The notes under the pieces are model-generated. The model did no database searches. It was not told the origin of the DNA and was given only the letters and a program-made list of their open reading frames with translations. DNA of 64,000 bases from Clostridiales bacterium. Lineage in GTDB: Bacteria; Bacillota; Clostridia; Oscillospirales; Oscillospiraceae. The DNA is taken from contig SFGJ01000001.1 of NCBI GenBank assembly GCA_004557655.1, positions 1 through 64,000 on the forward strand, written 5' to 3'. Positions 51,390-60,073 of the stretch are shown here, piece after piece. The translations under genes and the position numbers were made by a program. The number at the start of each line of letters is the position of its first letter. The first letter of the stretch is position 1.

Positions 51390-51435
51390 TTATGGGTTTA
51401 TCTGAAAAAAGAAGAAAGAAAAAGACCGTAAATTC

Positions 51436-51464
51436 TTGCGGAAAAGGAGAAATTGTTGTATAAT
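51436..51464 (+). promoter_or_regulatory. Promoter of the xanthine dehydrogenase operon
   Basis: TTGCGG (51436-51441), 17 bases, TATAAT (51459-51464). Confidence 0.6.
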
Positions 51465-51530
51465 ACGGGAAATAAATCTTTGCCATTTTTTCGCATACTG
51501 CGAAGAATACATAGCGAAGGAGAAATTTCA

Positions 51531-54221
51531 ATGGCTTCATTCTATGTCAACGGTCAAATGGTAACAGCTGAAAAAAATCAAAAGTTACTGCGGTTTCTGC
51601 GGGATGAACTGCACCTGACCTCCGTGAAAGACGGCTGCAGTGAAGGTGCCTGCGGTACCTGCCATGTCCTTATTGACGGCAAGGCAACCAAGGCCTGTGT
51701 ACCATCCACCGATAAGCTGGAGGGCAGACATATTATTACCGTCGAGGGACTCAATGACACGGAAAAAGAGGTTTACACTTGGGCCTTTGCCAAAGCGGGG
51801 GCCGTGCAGTGCGGCTTCTGCATTCCCGGCATGGTCATTTCTGCCAAGGCATTGCTGGATGTGAATCCGAATCCTACCCGGGAGGAGGCCGCCTTTGCTA
51901 TCCGCAATAATATCTGCCGATGCACTGGCTACAAGAAGATTATTGACGCCATTTTACTTGCGGCGGAGATATTCCGCAGCGGTGGGCAGATTCCTCAGGA
52001 GAAAAACTGCGCCCGTGTGGGCGAGGCTATGCCTCGCATCGATGCCCGGGAAAAGGTGCTGGGTACAGGCAAGTATCCCGATGACATCTGTCTGGATGGC
52101 ATGATCTACGGCAGTGCTGTGCGCAGCAAATATCCCCGGGCAAGAGTGTTGGCCATTCACAAAGAAAAAGCCGAGGCGCTGCCCGGTGTAGTTGGAGTTT
52201 ATACCGCTGAGGATATTCCCGGCAAGGTGAAGGTGGGCCATCTCATGCAGGATTGGGACACCATGATCCCTGTGGGGAAGATCACACATTTCCTGGGTGA
52301 TGCCATCTGCCTTGTGGCGGCGGAAACGCCGGAAATTTTGGAGAAGGCGAAGAAACTGGTGGAGGTAGAATATGAGCCGCTGAAGCCTGTTTTCAGCCCT
52401 ACCTATGCCGCACAGCCCTTTGCGCCGCAGGTGCATGAGTCCGGAAACCTGCTTTGTGAGAAACATGTGTCCCGAGGCAACGCCGATCAGGCTATCTGTG
52501 ATTCGGACTATGTGCTGATGTATCACTATGAGACTCCCTACACTGAGCACGCGTTTCTGGAGCCGGAGTGCGCCGTTGCCTACCCGGATGCGGATGGCGT
52601 GACCATATTATCCACGGATCAAGGCACCTATGACACCGCCAGGGAGACATCCATTATGCTGGGTATTCCCAGAGAGAAGGTCCATGTGACCAATATGCTG
52701 GTGGGCGGCGGCTTCGGAGGTAAGGAGGACATGACCGTGCAGCACCATGCCGCGCTCATTGCCTATCTCTCCGGTCGGCCCGTGAAGGTGAAGCTCACTC
52801 GTCAGGAAAGTATTCTCGTCCACCCCAAACGGCATCCCATGAAGGTGACCATCACCATGGGCTGCAACAACGATGGCCTGATTCAGGGCGTCAAGGCGGA
52901 GGTCATCGCCGATACCGGTGCGTACGCCTCTCTGGGCGGTCCGGTGCTGGAACGTGCGTGCACACACGCCGCAGGACCTTATCACTACGACAATTTCGAG
53001 ATCACCGGTCGGGCGTACTATACCAATAACCCGCCTGCAGGTGCATTCCGAGGCTTTGGTGTGACCCAGACCTGCTACGCCATGGAGATGACACTCACCA
53101 AGATGGCCCATGAACTCGGTATTTCTCCATGGGAGATCCGCTACCGCAATGCGATCCGTCCGGGTCAGACCCTGCCCAATGGGCAGATAGCTCCACCCTC
53201 TACGGGCCTTGTGGAGACGCTGGAGGCTGTGAAGGACATCTGCGAGAAGAATAAGAATGTAGGAATTGCCTGCGCTATGAAGAATGCCGGTGTGGGCGTT
53301 GGCATTCCCGATACAGGACGCTGTATTGTGGCAGTAAAGGATGGTAAACTCCACATCCGCAGCGGCGCTTCCTGTATCGGACAGGGGCTCGGCACAGTGC
53401 TGACACAGATCGTTGGTTCCATGCTCCACTGTGATCGAGAGGATGTTGTATACGAGGCCGCTAACAATGTGGATGCTCCGGATTCCGGTACGACTTCCGG
53501 CTCTCGGCAAACTCTCGTCACCGGTGAAGCCTGCCGCCGCGCCTGTCAGAAGTTGCTGGTAGCTGCAGGAGTGGACATAAAGGTTTCTGACTACACAGGT
53601 ATTGCGCATATTGCGGAATTTAAAGATTTGCCCGGGGAAAATTGCGGTAAGGGCATTGTAGGAACGGAGCTAGCAGAGGATGTGCAGATAGATTGGAAAA
53701 AGCTGGAGGGACAAGAGTTTTACGGGGAGTATCTGGCGAAGACCGATCCGTTAGGCACGCAGGATGTTGCCAATCCCATCAGCCATGTGGCTTACGGCTA
53801 TGCCACACAGGTCTGTGTGCTCAATGATGATGGAACAATCAAGGAGATCGACGCTGCTCACTTTGTCGGCAAGGCCATCAATCCTCTCAATTGCGAGGGG
53901 CAGATCGAGGGTGGTGTTGTAATGGCACTCGGATTCACCCTCACGGAGCATTATCCTCTGTACGACTGCATCCCCAGCGCAAAGTATGGTACACTCGGGC
54001 TTTTCCGGGCTGATAAGGTCCCGCCCATTCATAGCATTCTTGTGGAGAAGAAGGGACAGGATATGGCCTGCGGCGCAATCGGTATCGGTGAGATCACCAC
54101 TATTCCCACGGCTCCCGCTGTGGCTGGTGCATATTTCGCTCTTGACGGAGAAATGCGCTGCAGCCTGCCGCTGATGAAAACACCCTACGAGCGGCCTAAG
54201 ATGCCCCGCTACTGGTGGTAA
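51531..54221 (+). CDS. Selenium-dependent-type xanthine dehydrogenase (fused 2Fe-2S and molybdopterin domains)
   Basis: An 896-residue molybdenum hydroxylase. The N-terminal domain (1-165) holds two 2Fe-2S clusters: CSEGACGTC...C (Cys36-Cys56 region) and CGFC...CRC. The molybdopterin part follows (GGGFGGKED, PPAGAFRGFG, and the catalytic Glu in GIGEITTIP). No FAD domain is present. The architecture matches the TIGR03311 selenium-dependent group, whose selenium is a labile cofactor ligand, so no in-frame UGA is expected and none is seen. It probably hydroxylates purines. AAGGAG precedes the ATG at 51531. Confidence 0.85.
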   Translation: MASFYVNGQMVTAEKNQKLLRFLRDELHLTSVKDGCSEGACGTCHVLIDGKATKACVPSTDKLEGRHIITVEGLNDTEKEVYTWAFAKAGAVQCGFCIPGMVISAKALLDVNPNPTREEAAFAIRNNICRCTGYKKIIDAILLAAEIFRSGGQIPQEKNCARVGEAMPRIDAREKVLGTGKYPDDICLDGMIYGSAVRSKYPRARVLAIHKEKAEALPGVVGVYTAEDIPGKVKVGHLMQDWDTMIPVGKITHFLGDAICLVAAETPEILEKAKKLVEVEYEPLKPVFSPTYAAQPFAPQVHESGNLLCEKHVSRGNADQAICDSDYVLMYHYETPYTEHAFLEPECAVAYPDADGVTILSTDQGTYDTARETSIMLGIPREKVHVTNMLVGGGFGGKEDMTVQHHAALIAYLSGRPVKVKLTRQESILVHPKRHPMKVTITMGCNNDGLIQGVKAEVIADTGAYASLGGPVLERACTHAAGPYHYDNFEITGRAYYTNNPPAGAFRGFGVTQTCYAMEMTLTKMAHELGISPWEIRYRNAIRPGQTLPNGQIAPPSTGLVETLEAVKDICEKNKNVGIACAMKNAGVGVGIPDTGRCIVAVKDGKLHIRSGASCIGQGLGTVLTQIVGSMLHCDREDVVYEAANNVDAPDSGTTSGSRQTLVTGEACRRACQKLLVAAGVDIKVSDYTGIAHIAEFKDLPGENCGKGIVGTELAEDVQIDWKKLEGQEFYGEYLAKTDPLGTQDVANPISHVAYGYATQVCVLNDDGTIKEIDAAHFVGKAINPLNCEGQIEGGVVMALGFTLTEHYPLYDCIPSAKYGTLGLFRADKVPPIHSILVEKKGQDMACGAIGIGEITTIPTAPAVAGAYFALDGEMRCSLPLMKTPYERPKMPRYWW

Positions 54222-54222
54222 C

Positions 54223-54253
54223 AAAAGGCGTCCGAGCATATCGGACGCCTTTT
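54223..54253 (+). terminator. Terminator after xanthine dehydrogenase
   Basis: A perfect 13-bp stem (54223-54235 with 54241-54253) with a five-base loop and only TTTTA after it. It is probably partial, because the next gene starts 16 bases later with no visible promoter. Confidence 0.75.
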
Positions 54254-54269
54254 ACTTGAGGTTAAAGAG

Positions 54270-54818
54270 ATGAAGAAAAACATTTTGATTTGCGGTGAGA
54301 AGGGTGTGGGCAAATCCACGCTGATTCGCTGTCTGCTGGATGCGGCAGACTTGAGACAAGGCGGATTCTACACCAAAAAGGAGTTTTGTGCCAATCAGCC
54401 GTTGCATCCTGTTTATATTTATTCTTCGGATCTGCCGGAGGCTCGGCGCAGCAGAGGAGCAGAGAATCTTGTAGGCCGGTGCGACGAATCCGGCTGCCGG
54501 GAAATCTATCCTGCCGTTTTTAATACTCTGGGTGTTTCCTGTCTGGAAAATACAACAGGGAAACAGGTGATTGTTATGGATGAGCTTGGCTTCATGGAGT
54601 CTTCTTCGTACGCATTTTGCCAGGCGGTTTTAAAGGCACTGGACGGCGATATACCCGTACTGGCAGCCGTAAAAGCCGGATGCGATGTAGAATTTTTGCT
54701 GAAAGTGCGCTCTCACCCGCAAGCGGAGGTCGTGCAAATCACACCGGAGAACAGAGAGGAGTTGTATCATTTGCTCCTGCCGGTGGTCAGGGGTTGGAAA
54801 GTGCAAAGTACAATGTAA
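54270..54818 (+). CDS. THEP1-type nucleoside-triphosphatase
   Basis: A 182-residue P-loop NTPase of the NTPase_1/THEP1 group. Walker A is GEKGVGKST, the typical GGFYTKKEF follows the first helix, and Walker B is VIVMDELGFMES. THEP1 proteins hydrolyse various NTPs in vitro; their cellular role is unclear. Its position directly behind a molybdopterin enzyme suggests a role in nucleotide or cofactor handling for that enzyme (inference). The TGAGG ribosome site is weak. It does not carry the GGKT-type motif of YqeC. Confidence 0.82.
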   Translation: MKKNILICGEKGVGKSTLIRCLLDAADLRQGGFYTKKEFCANQPLHPVYIYSSDLPEARRSRGAENLVGRCDESGCREIYPAVFNTLGVSCLENTTGKQVIVMDELGFMESSSYAFCQAVLKALDGDIPVLAAVKAGCDVEFLLKVRSHPQAEVVQITPENREELYHLLLPVVRGWKVQSTM

Positions 54819-54846
54819 AAAGCCCTGCTCGAAGAGCAGGGCTTTT
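54818..54846. terminator. Bidirectional terminator between NTPase gene and rpmB
   Basis: A perfect 13-bp stem AAAAGCCCTGCTC/GAGCAGGGCTTTT with loop GAA, beginning inside the NTPase stop codon. Confidence 0.88.
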
Positions 54847-54859
54847 ATTTGTCCTGAAA

Positions 54860-55048
54860 TCAGATCGCTCTGGTTACTTTACCGGAACGCAGGCACCGGG
54901 TACAAACATATACATGGCGGGGCGTGCCGTTGATGATTGCCTTAACACGCTTGACATTGGGCTTCCAGGGACGATTGGAACGCCGATGAGAGTGGGAAAC
55001 CTTAATGCCAAAGGTCACACCCTTGTCGCAAAATTCGCACTTAGCCAT
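54860..55048 (-). CDS. rpmB: 50S ribosomal protein L28 (zinc-ribbon form)
   Basis: A 62-residue L28. It carries CEFC near the N-terminus and CTRC near the C-terminus, so it is the cysteine-containing C+ form that binds zinc. Conserved RSNRPWKPNVKRV is present. AAGGAGGTG precedes the ATG at 55048, and longer open frames upstream are not supported. It stands alone on the minus strand. Confidence 0.96.
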   Translation of the reverse strand: MAKCEFCDKGVTFGIKVSHSHRRSNRPWKPNVKRVKAIINGTPRHVYVCTRCLRSGKVTRAI

Positions 55049-55104
55049 CCGTTGCACCTCCTTGCTGTGTATGACTTGCTGCTTTGCTTTCGCAAGCATG
55101 TAGT

Positions 55105-55133
55105 AGTTTAACAGATGTAACAGAAAAAAGCAA
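55105..55133 (-). promoter_or_regulatory. rpmB promoter
   Basis: On the minus strand TTGCTT (55133-55128), 17 bases, TAAACT (55110-55105). Confidence 0.5.
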
Positions 55134-55180
55134 GTACTTTTGACAAAAAAATGAAAAAAATTCGGAACCCTTAAAACATA

Positions 55181-55209
55181 TTGCGTCCCGGGAACCTTTG
55201 GGCTATAAT
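55181..55209 (+). promoter_or_regulatory. hprK operon promoter
   Basis: TTGCGT (55181-55186), 17 bases, TATAAT (55204-55209), about 75 bases before the ATG. Confidence 0.65.
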
Positions 55210-55247
55210 ATATTATTAATATTAGAGAAAATGGACAATATTTTGAT

Positions 55248-55275
55248 GGTTGACAGAGAGCAGTCGCTGTCAACC
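55248..55275 (+). other. Leader hairpin in front of hprK
   Basis: Perfect 9-bp arms GGTTGACAG/CTGTCAACC with a ten-base loop, in the 5' untranslated region. It ends 14 bases before the hprK ATG, just ahead of the GGAAAGGAT ribosome site. It could be an operator or a translation-control hairpin. Confidence 0.5.
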
Positions 55276-55289
55276 GGAAAGGATCTGCA

Positions 55290-56252
55290 ATGGAAAAGGT
55301 CAAGCGCACCCCGGCGAGGCTTTCGGATCTGGTGGAAGAGTTCAATATGGAGATCCTTACAAAAGCTCCCAACTATACCACGCAAACGGTGACGATATCA
55401 GATGTAAACCGTCCGGCTTTACAGCTTGTGGGCTTTTACAAGTATTTTGAGCCCATGCGACTACAGATCCTGGGCAAGGCAGAGATGGTTTTCCTGCAGG
55501 CCATGATGCAGGAAAAAAGGCGGGCAGTGCTGGAGTCACTGCTGCGGTGCGAGATCCCGGCGCTGATTATTGCCCGGAATATGGAGGTGTTTCCGGAGCT
55601 AATCGAATTGGCGGAGAAGCATGGCCGCACCCTGCTGCGCATTGACAAGACCACTGTGGATGCTACCAGCGAAATCATCGACTATCTTAATAAAAAGCTT
55701 GCTCCTCAGATCACCCGCCATGGTGTTTTGATGAATATAAACGGTCAGGGTGTGCTGCTGCTGGGCGATTCCGGTATAGGTAAGAGCGAGACCGCCATTG
55801 AACTGCTCAAGCGTGGACACCGGCTGGTGGCGGATGATGCTGTAGAAATCCGCCGAGTTTCCACGTCTCTCTATGGTACGGCTCCGGAGATTATTCAGCA
55901 CTATATGGAGATCCGCGGCGTGGGTGTTGTGGATGTGCAGCAGCTGTTTGGCATGGGCGCCGTGCAGTTTGACACTGAGATAGACCTGGTGATCCAACTG
56001 GAGCAGTGGCAGGACGGAAAGTTTTATGACCGTTTGGGGCTGGGTGAGGAAACTTATGAGATGTTGGGAGTGAAGCTGCCCTATATGACCATTCCCGTCC
56101 GTCCGGGACGAAATCTGGCAGGTATTGTGGAGATTGCCACGATGAAGAATCGACAGATGAAATACGGATATAACCCTGCGCGAGACTTTGTTTCCCGGCT
56201 GGATCAGCACTATGACGCACTGAATGAGGAAAATCGGAGAAGGAAGCAATGA
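55290..56252 (+). CDS. hprK: HPr kinase/phosphorylase
   Basis: A 320-residue bifunctional enzyme that phosphorylates HPr on its regulatory serine and reverses it, setting carbon catabolite repression. The P-loop is GDSGIGKSE, the HPrK signature MEIRGVGVVDV follows, and the C-terminal helices with KLPYMTIPVRPGRN complete it. It overlaps the following ROK kinase gene by four bases (ATGA). Confidence 0.97.
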   Translation: MEKVKRTPARLSDLVEEFNMEILTKAPNYTTQTVTISDVNRPALQLVGFYKYFEPMRLQILGKAEMVFLQAMMQEKRRAVLESLLRCEIPALIIARNMEVFPELIELAEKHGRTLLRIDKTTVDATSEIIDYLNKKLAPQITRHGVLMNINGQGVLLLGDSGIGKSETAIELLKRGHRLVADDAVEIRRVSTSLYGTAPEIIQHYMEIRGVGVVDVQQLFGMGAVQFDTEIDLVIQLEQWQDGKFYDRLGLGEETYEMLGVKLPYMTIPVRPGRNLAGIVEIATMKNRQMKYGYNPARDFVSRLDQHYDALNEENRRRKQ

Positions 56253-57211
56253 AATACATTGGCATTGACATTGGCGCAACAAATTTGAAAGCCGGACTGG
56301 TGGACGATGATGGACAAATCCTTGCCACCAGAAAGATGAAAGTGGCGCAGATCGAGTCTCCCGATTCCCTGGCCCGCCATCTGGCCTGCATGACGGAGGA
56401 ATTGGGGCAGGACGCTGGTGTGAGCATGGACGATATTTTCTCCATCGGCGTGGGTGTCCCCGGCGTGGTGGAGATCCGTTCCGGTTCACTGCAGTATAGC
56501 TGCAACCTGCCATTTCGCCGGATTCCGCTGCGCCGATTGTTCCACAAGTATATGAAAAAGCCTCTTTATCTGGAAAACGACGGCAACTGCGCCGCTGTGG
56601 GAGAGTATTATGCCGGAGCAGGACGCAGCAGCAAGCGTTTTGTGACCATCACTCTGGGTACAGGCATAGGCGGCGGCATCATCCACAACGGTAAGATCTA
56701 TCACGGCTCCAACGGCATGGCCGGCGAGGTGGGACACATGAGTATTGAATATAACGGTCAGCCGTGTCCCTGCGGACGCAAAGGCTGCTGGGAGCGGTAT
56801 GCTTCCGCGGCTGCTCTGAAGCGGCTGACAAAGCGTGTGTTGGATGAAAATCCGGAAAGCATACTGAGGCAGGTGGTGGACGAGAATGACGGCCATGTCA
56901 GCGGCCAGTCAGCATTCATCGCTGCCCGGCGGGGTGATCCTATTGGGCAATATGTGTGCGATGCTTACATAGACTATCTTTGTGCCGGCATTGTGAATCT
57001 GGTGAATATCTTCCAGCCGGATACATTGGCCATCGGCGGCGGCGTGAGCAATGAGCAGGACGAACAGCTTTTGTTCCCGGTGCGGCGCATCGTGGCGGCG
57101 CAGAGCATTCCCTGCGAGCCGGAACGTCGCACACGGATCGTGAAGGCAGAGCTTGGGTCTGCCGCCGGGATCATCGGCGCTGCCTTGCTGGGGAAGAAGA
57201 AACGAATTTAA
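56249..57211 (+). CDS. ROK-family sugar kinase (glucokinase-like)
   Basis: A 320-residue ROK kinase. ATP-binding DIGATNLKAGLVD, the catalytic ENDGNCAAVGEYY region, TLGTGIGGGII, and the zinc motif CPCGRKGCWERYAS are all intact. Glucose is the likeliest sugar, but ROK specificity cannot be fixed from motifs alone. Four-base overlap with hprK suggests coupled expression of a sugar-phosphorylating enzyme and the enzyme sensing glycolytic intermediates. Confidence 0.92.
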   Translation: MKYIGIDIGATNLKAGLVDDDGQILATRKMKVAQIESPDSLARHLACMTEELGQDAGVSMDDIFSIGVGVPGVVEIRSGSLQYSCNLPFRRIPLRRLFHKYMKKPLYLENDGNCAAVGEYYAGAGRSSKRFVTITLGTGIGGGIIHNGKIYHGSNGMAGEVGHMSIEYNGQPCPCGRKGCWERYASAAALKRLTKRVLDENPESILRQVVDENDGHVSGQSAFIAARRGDPIGQYVCDAYIDYLCAGIVNLVNIFQPDTLAIGGGVSNEQDEQLLFPVRRIVAAQSIPCEPERRTRIVKAELGSAAGIIGAALLGKKKRI

Positions 57212-57222
57212 AGGAGCATGAA

Positions 57223-58137
57223 ATGACTTGGTATGAGAAACTGGACAATGCCATAGAGGTGTATCTGCCGGATCTGCCTTTGGAGCGGGATGTGCCCATG
57301 AGCCGGTACACGTCGTTCCGTATCGGCGGGCCTGCCCGGCGGTTGGCTTGTCCGAAAAACCGGGAACAGCTTGTGATCCTTATGGGCCTTGCGCGGGAGT
57401 GCGGCGCAAAGCCCTTTGTAATGGGCAATGGAACGAATCTTCTGGTGTCGGATAAGGGACTGGAGAGATTGGTCATTCGTACGGCAGGTGAAATGTGTGC
57501 CGTAAAAGCGGTGGATGAAACTACTATTGAGGCAGACGCAGGCATATCCCTTGCTCGCCTTGCTTTATTTGCGCAGGGTGAGAGTCTCACCGGGCTGGAG
57601 TTTGCCCACGGTATTCCCGGCAGCCTGGGCGGAGCTGTGTTCATGAACGCCGGAGCCTATGGCGGGGAAATGAAACAGGTGGTGACGGAGGTCACCGTGC
57701 TCACCGAGGACGGTATTCGGCGTATTTCGGCGGAGAACTGTGATTTCGGTTATCGTCATAGCGCCTTTTCTGACGGGAAATCTGTTATTCTTGGAGCGAA
57801 ACTCCATCTTCAAAAGGGGGATAGGGCTCAGATCGGCGCAAGGATGGCAGAGCTGATGCGTAAGCGGAAAGCCAGTCAGCCCTTGGAATACCCCAGTGCC
57901 GGCAGTACCTTTAAGCGTCCGGAGGGATATTTTGCCGGGACATTGATCCAAGAGACCGGACTCAAAGGACTGACAGTGGGCGGCGCACAGGTTTCGGAAA
58001 AGCACGCTGGATTTGTGATCAATATAGGTGGGGCAACGTGTAAGGATGTTCTCTCACTGATCCGGCAGGTGCAGGATCAAGTGATGGAGACACAGGGGGT
58101 CCACTTGGAGCCGGAGGTCAGGATCGTAGAAAGCTGA
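57223..58137 (+). CDS. murB: UDP-N-acetylenolpyruvoylglucosamine reductase
   Basis: A 304-residue flavoenzyme of peptidoglycan synthesis. The FAD-binding TSFRIGGPAR, GNGTNLLVSD, the GIPGSLGGAVFMNAGAYGGE region and the catalytic serine segment YPSAGSTFKRPEG with the late glutamate in LEPEVRIV make it a type II (Bacillus-like) MurB. AAAGGAG precedes the ATG. Confidence 0.97.
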   Translation: MTWYEKLDNAIEVYLPDLPLERDVPMSRYTSFRIGGPARRLACPKNREQLVILMGLARECGAKPFVMGNGTNLLVSDKGLERLVIRTAGEMCAVKAVDETTIEADAGISLARLALFAQGESLTGLEFAHGIPGSLGGAVFMNAGAYGGEMKQVVTEVTVLTEDGIRRISAENCDFGYRHSAFSDGKSVILGAKLHLQKGDRAQIGARMAELMRKRKASQPLEYPSAGSTFKRPEGYFAGTLIQETGLKGLTVGGAQVSEKHAGFVINIGGATCKDVLSLIRQVQDQVMETQGVHLEPEVRIVES

Positions 58138-58149
58138 AAGGAGACGGGT

Positions 58150-59007
58150 ATGGAGATACTTGTCATTTCCGGTTTATCCGGGAGCGGAAAGAGCAGGGTT
58201 GCTTCCTATTTAGAGGACATTGGTTACTATATCGTGGACAATCTGCCGGCGGAGATGATGGTGGTTTTTGCGGATTTTTGCGCAGCGTCCAAGGGCCGCT
58301 ATGACCGGGTGGCACTGGTTTACGATGTGCGCACCGGGGAACCGGCGCAGAAGCTCATTGATGCGCTGGAACGCATGAAATCTTCCGGGATCAACTGTCG
58401 GATGCTGTTTTTGGAGGCGGATACGCAGTCTATCATCAACCGTTACAAGGAGACGCGGCGCAGCCATCCTCTGGCTGAGGCGGGAGCGACTGTTGCCCAG
58501 GCACTGCAGAAGGAGCGTATACTGCTGCAGCCGGTACGGGATCATGCTGACTATGTGCTGGACACATCGGGTTTTTCAACATCCAAACTACATGCAGAAA
58601 TATTGAATCTGTTTGGCGACGCTACCCTGGAAGACGGAATGCATGTGAATGTGTTGTCCTTTGGCTTTAAAAACGGTATTCCGGTGGAAGCGGATTTGGT
58701 GATGGACGTTCGGTTCATGCCAAATCCCTACTATATCGAGGAACTTAAACGCAAAACGGGTCTCGATGATGCGGTGCGGGACTATGTGTTCAGCTTCAGC
58801 CAGACCAACGACTTCATGAAGCGGTTGAAGGATATGCTGTCGTTCCTGCTGCCGCTATACAGTGAGGAGGGTAAGAGTGTACTGGTGCTGGCAATTGGAT
58901 GCACCGGCGGGCATCATAGATCCGTAGCTATAACCCATGCGATGGCTGAATTTATTCAGCAAGCCGGATACCCGGTCACGGAGATCCATCGGGATATTAC
59001 CCGCTGA
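58150..59007 (+). CDS. rapZ: RNase adapter protein RapZ (YvcJ)
   Basis: A 285-residue P-loop protein (GLSGSGKSR) of the RapZ/YvcJ family. It binds nucleotides and, in other bacteria, small RNAs or UDP-GlcNAc-linked signals. The C-terminal DVRFMPNPYY and CTGGHHRSVAITHAM signatures are intact. The order rapZ-yvcK-whiA is conserved in Firmicutes. AAAGGAG precedes the ATG. Confidence 0.96.
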   Translation: MEILVISGLSGSGKSRVASYLEDIGYYIVDNLPAEMMVVFADFCAASKGRYDRVALVYDVRTGEPAQKLIDALERMKSSGINCRMLFLEADTQSIINRYKETRRSHPLAEAGATVAQALQKERILLQPVRDHADYVLDTSGFSTSKLHAEILNLFGDATLEDGMHVNVLSFGFKNGIPVEADLVMDVRFMPNPYYIEELKRKTGLDDAVRDYVFSFSQTNDFMKRLKDMLSFLLPLYSEEGKSVLVLAIGCTGGHHRSVAITHAMAEFIQQAGYPVTEIHRDITR

Positions 59008-59018
59008 AGGAGTGTCAT

Positions 59019-60065
59019 ATGGAAAACGATTACTACCGTGTTGCACCGGAGAATGGCCCGAAGATCGTGGTCATCGGCGGGGGACATGGTCAATCTACTC
59101 TCTTGCGGGGTTTAAAGCTATATAGCAAGAATCTCACAGCTATCGTAGCAGTCACCGATGACGGCGGTGGATCCGGTATGCTTAGACGGGATCTGGATAT
59201 GCCGCCCCCGGGAGATATACGAAACTGTATGGAGGCTCTTGCCAGTGCTGAGCCTATTATGTCTCAGCTTATGGGCTACCGTTTCACGGAGGGGACTCTC
59301 TCGGGGCAGAGCTTCGGTAATCTGCTCCTGGCCGCCCTCAACGGCATTATGCCCAGCTTTGACCGGGCAGTGGCGGGATTGAGCCAGGTGCTGGCTATTA
59401 CCGGGCGCGTCCTGCCGGTGACAAACGCTAACATCCGCCTGGAGGCGGAGTTTGAAAATGGGCGAAAGATCACAGGCGAGTCAGGTATCTGTCAAATGAA
59501 GCGGCAGGATAATTGCCGCATTCGGTGTGTCAGGCTATATCCGGGGCATCCTAAGGCTCTGCCGGAGGCGGTGGAGGCTATCCGGGAGGCTGATCTCATT
59601 ATTCTGGCACCCGGTAGTTTGTATACGAGTATTATTCCCAATCTGTTGGTGGATGGCATCGTTGACGCTATTTCCGATAGTGATTCCATGAAAATATATA
59701 TCTGTAACGTTATGACTGAAAGCGGTGAAACAGAGGGATATACCGTCAGTGACCATATTCAAGCTATTTTTAATCACTCCTGCCATGGACTGTTTGACCT
59801 GTGTATGGTCAACTCTGCCTCGCTGCCTCGCATCGTGGAGCAGAGGTATGCAAAAGAGGGAAGTATCCCGGTGTTTTGTGACGAAAAGGTGTGTGCCAGG
59901 TTAGGCGTAGAGCTTGTGCTCCGACCTATCTGCACCGTGGAAAATCAGCTTATCCGGCACAATCCGGGTCACGTGGCCTCGGAACTGATGGCTTTGTACC
60001 GCCAGCGCACCATACGAGTGGTGGAGGAAAATACGGGATTAGCGAGAAACCGGATGGAAAAATAG
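59019..60065 (+). CDS. yvcK: YvcK-type gluconeogenesis factor
   Basis: A 348-residue CofD-like protein that binds UDP-sugars and links metabolism to cell shape in Bacillus. The N-terminal VVIGGGHGQSTLLRGLK, VTDDGGGSGMLRRDL and PPPGDIRNCMEAL are the family motifs, and LAPGSLYTSIIPNLLV is also kept. It lies 11 bases after rapZ with GAAGGAG. Confidence 0.96.
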   Translation: MENDYYRVAPENGPKIVVIGGGHGQSTLLRGLKLYSKNLTAIVAVTDDGGGSGMLRRDLDMPPPGDIRNCMEALASAEPIMSQLMGYRFTEGTLSGQSFGNLLLAALNGIMPSFDRAVAGLSQVLAITGRVLPVTNANIRLEAEFENGRKITGESGICQMKRQDNCRIRCVRLYPGHPKALPEAVEAIREADLIILAPGSLYTSIIPNLLVDGIVDAISDSDSMKIYICNVMTESGETEGYTVSDHIQAIFNHSCHGLFDLCMVNSASLPRIVEQRYAKEGSIPVFCDEKVCARLGVELVLRPICTVENQLIRHNPGHVASELMALYRQRTIRVVEENTGLARNRMEK

Positions 60066-60073
60066 GAGGAAGT

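Noticed and set aside
51531..54221. Possible selenocysteine in the xanthine dehydrogenase
   Set aside because: No in-frame TGA and no SECIS-like hairpin were found. In this enzyme group selenium is a cofactor ligand, not selenocysteine.
54270..54818. YqeC selenium-cofactor protein
   Set aside because: The P-loop is GEKGVGKST with a GGFYT segment and DELG Walker B, matching THEP1 rather than the GGKTT pattern of YqeC.
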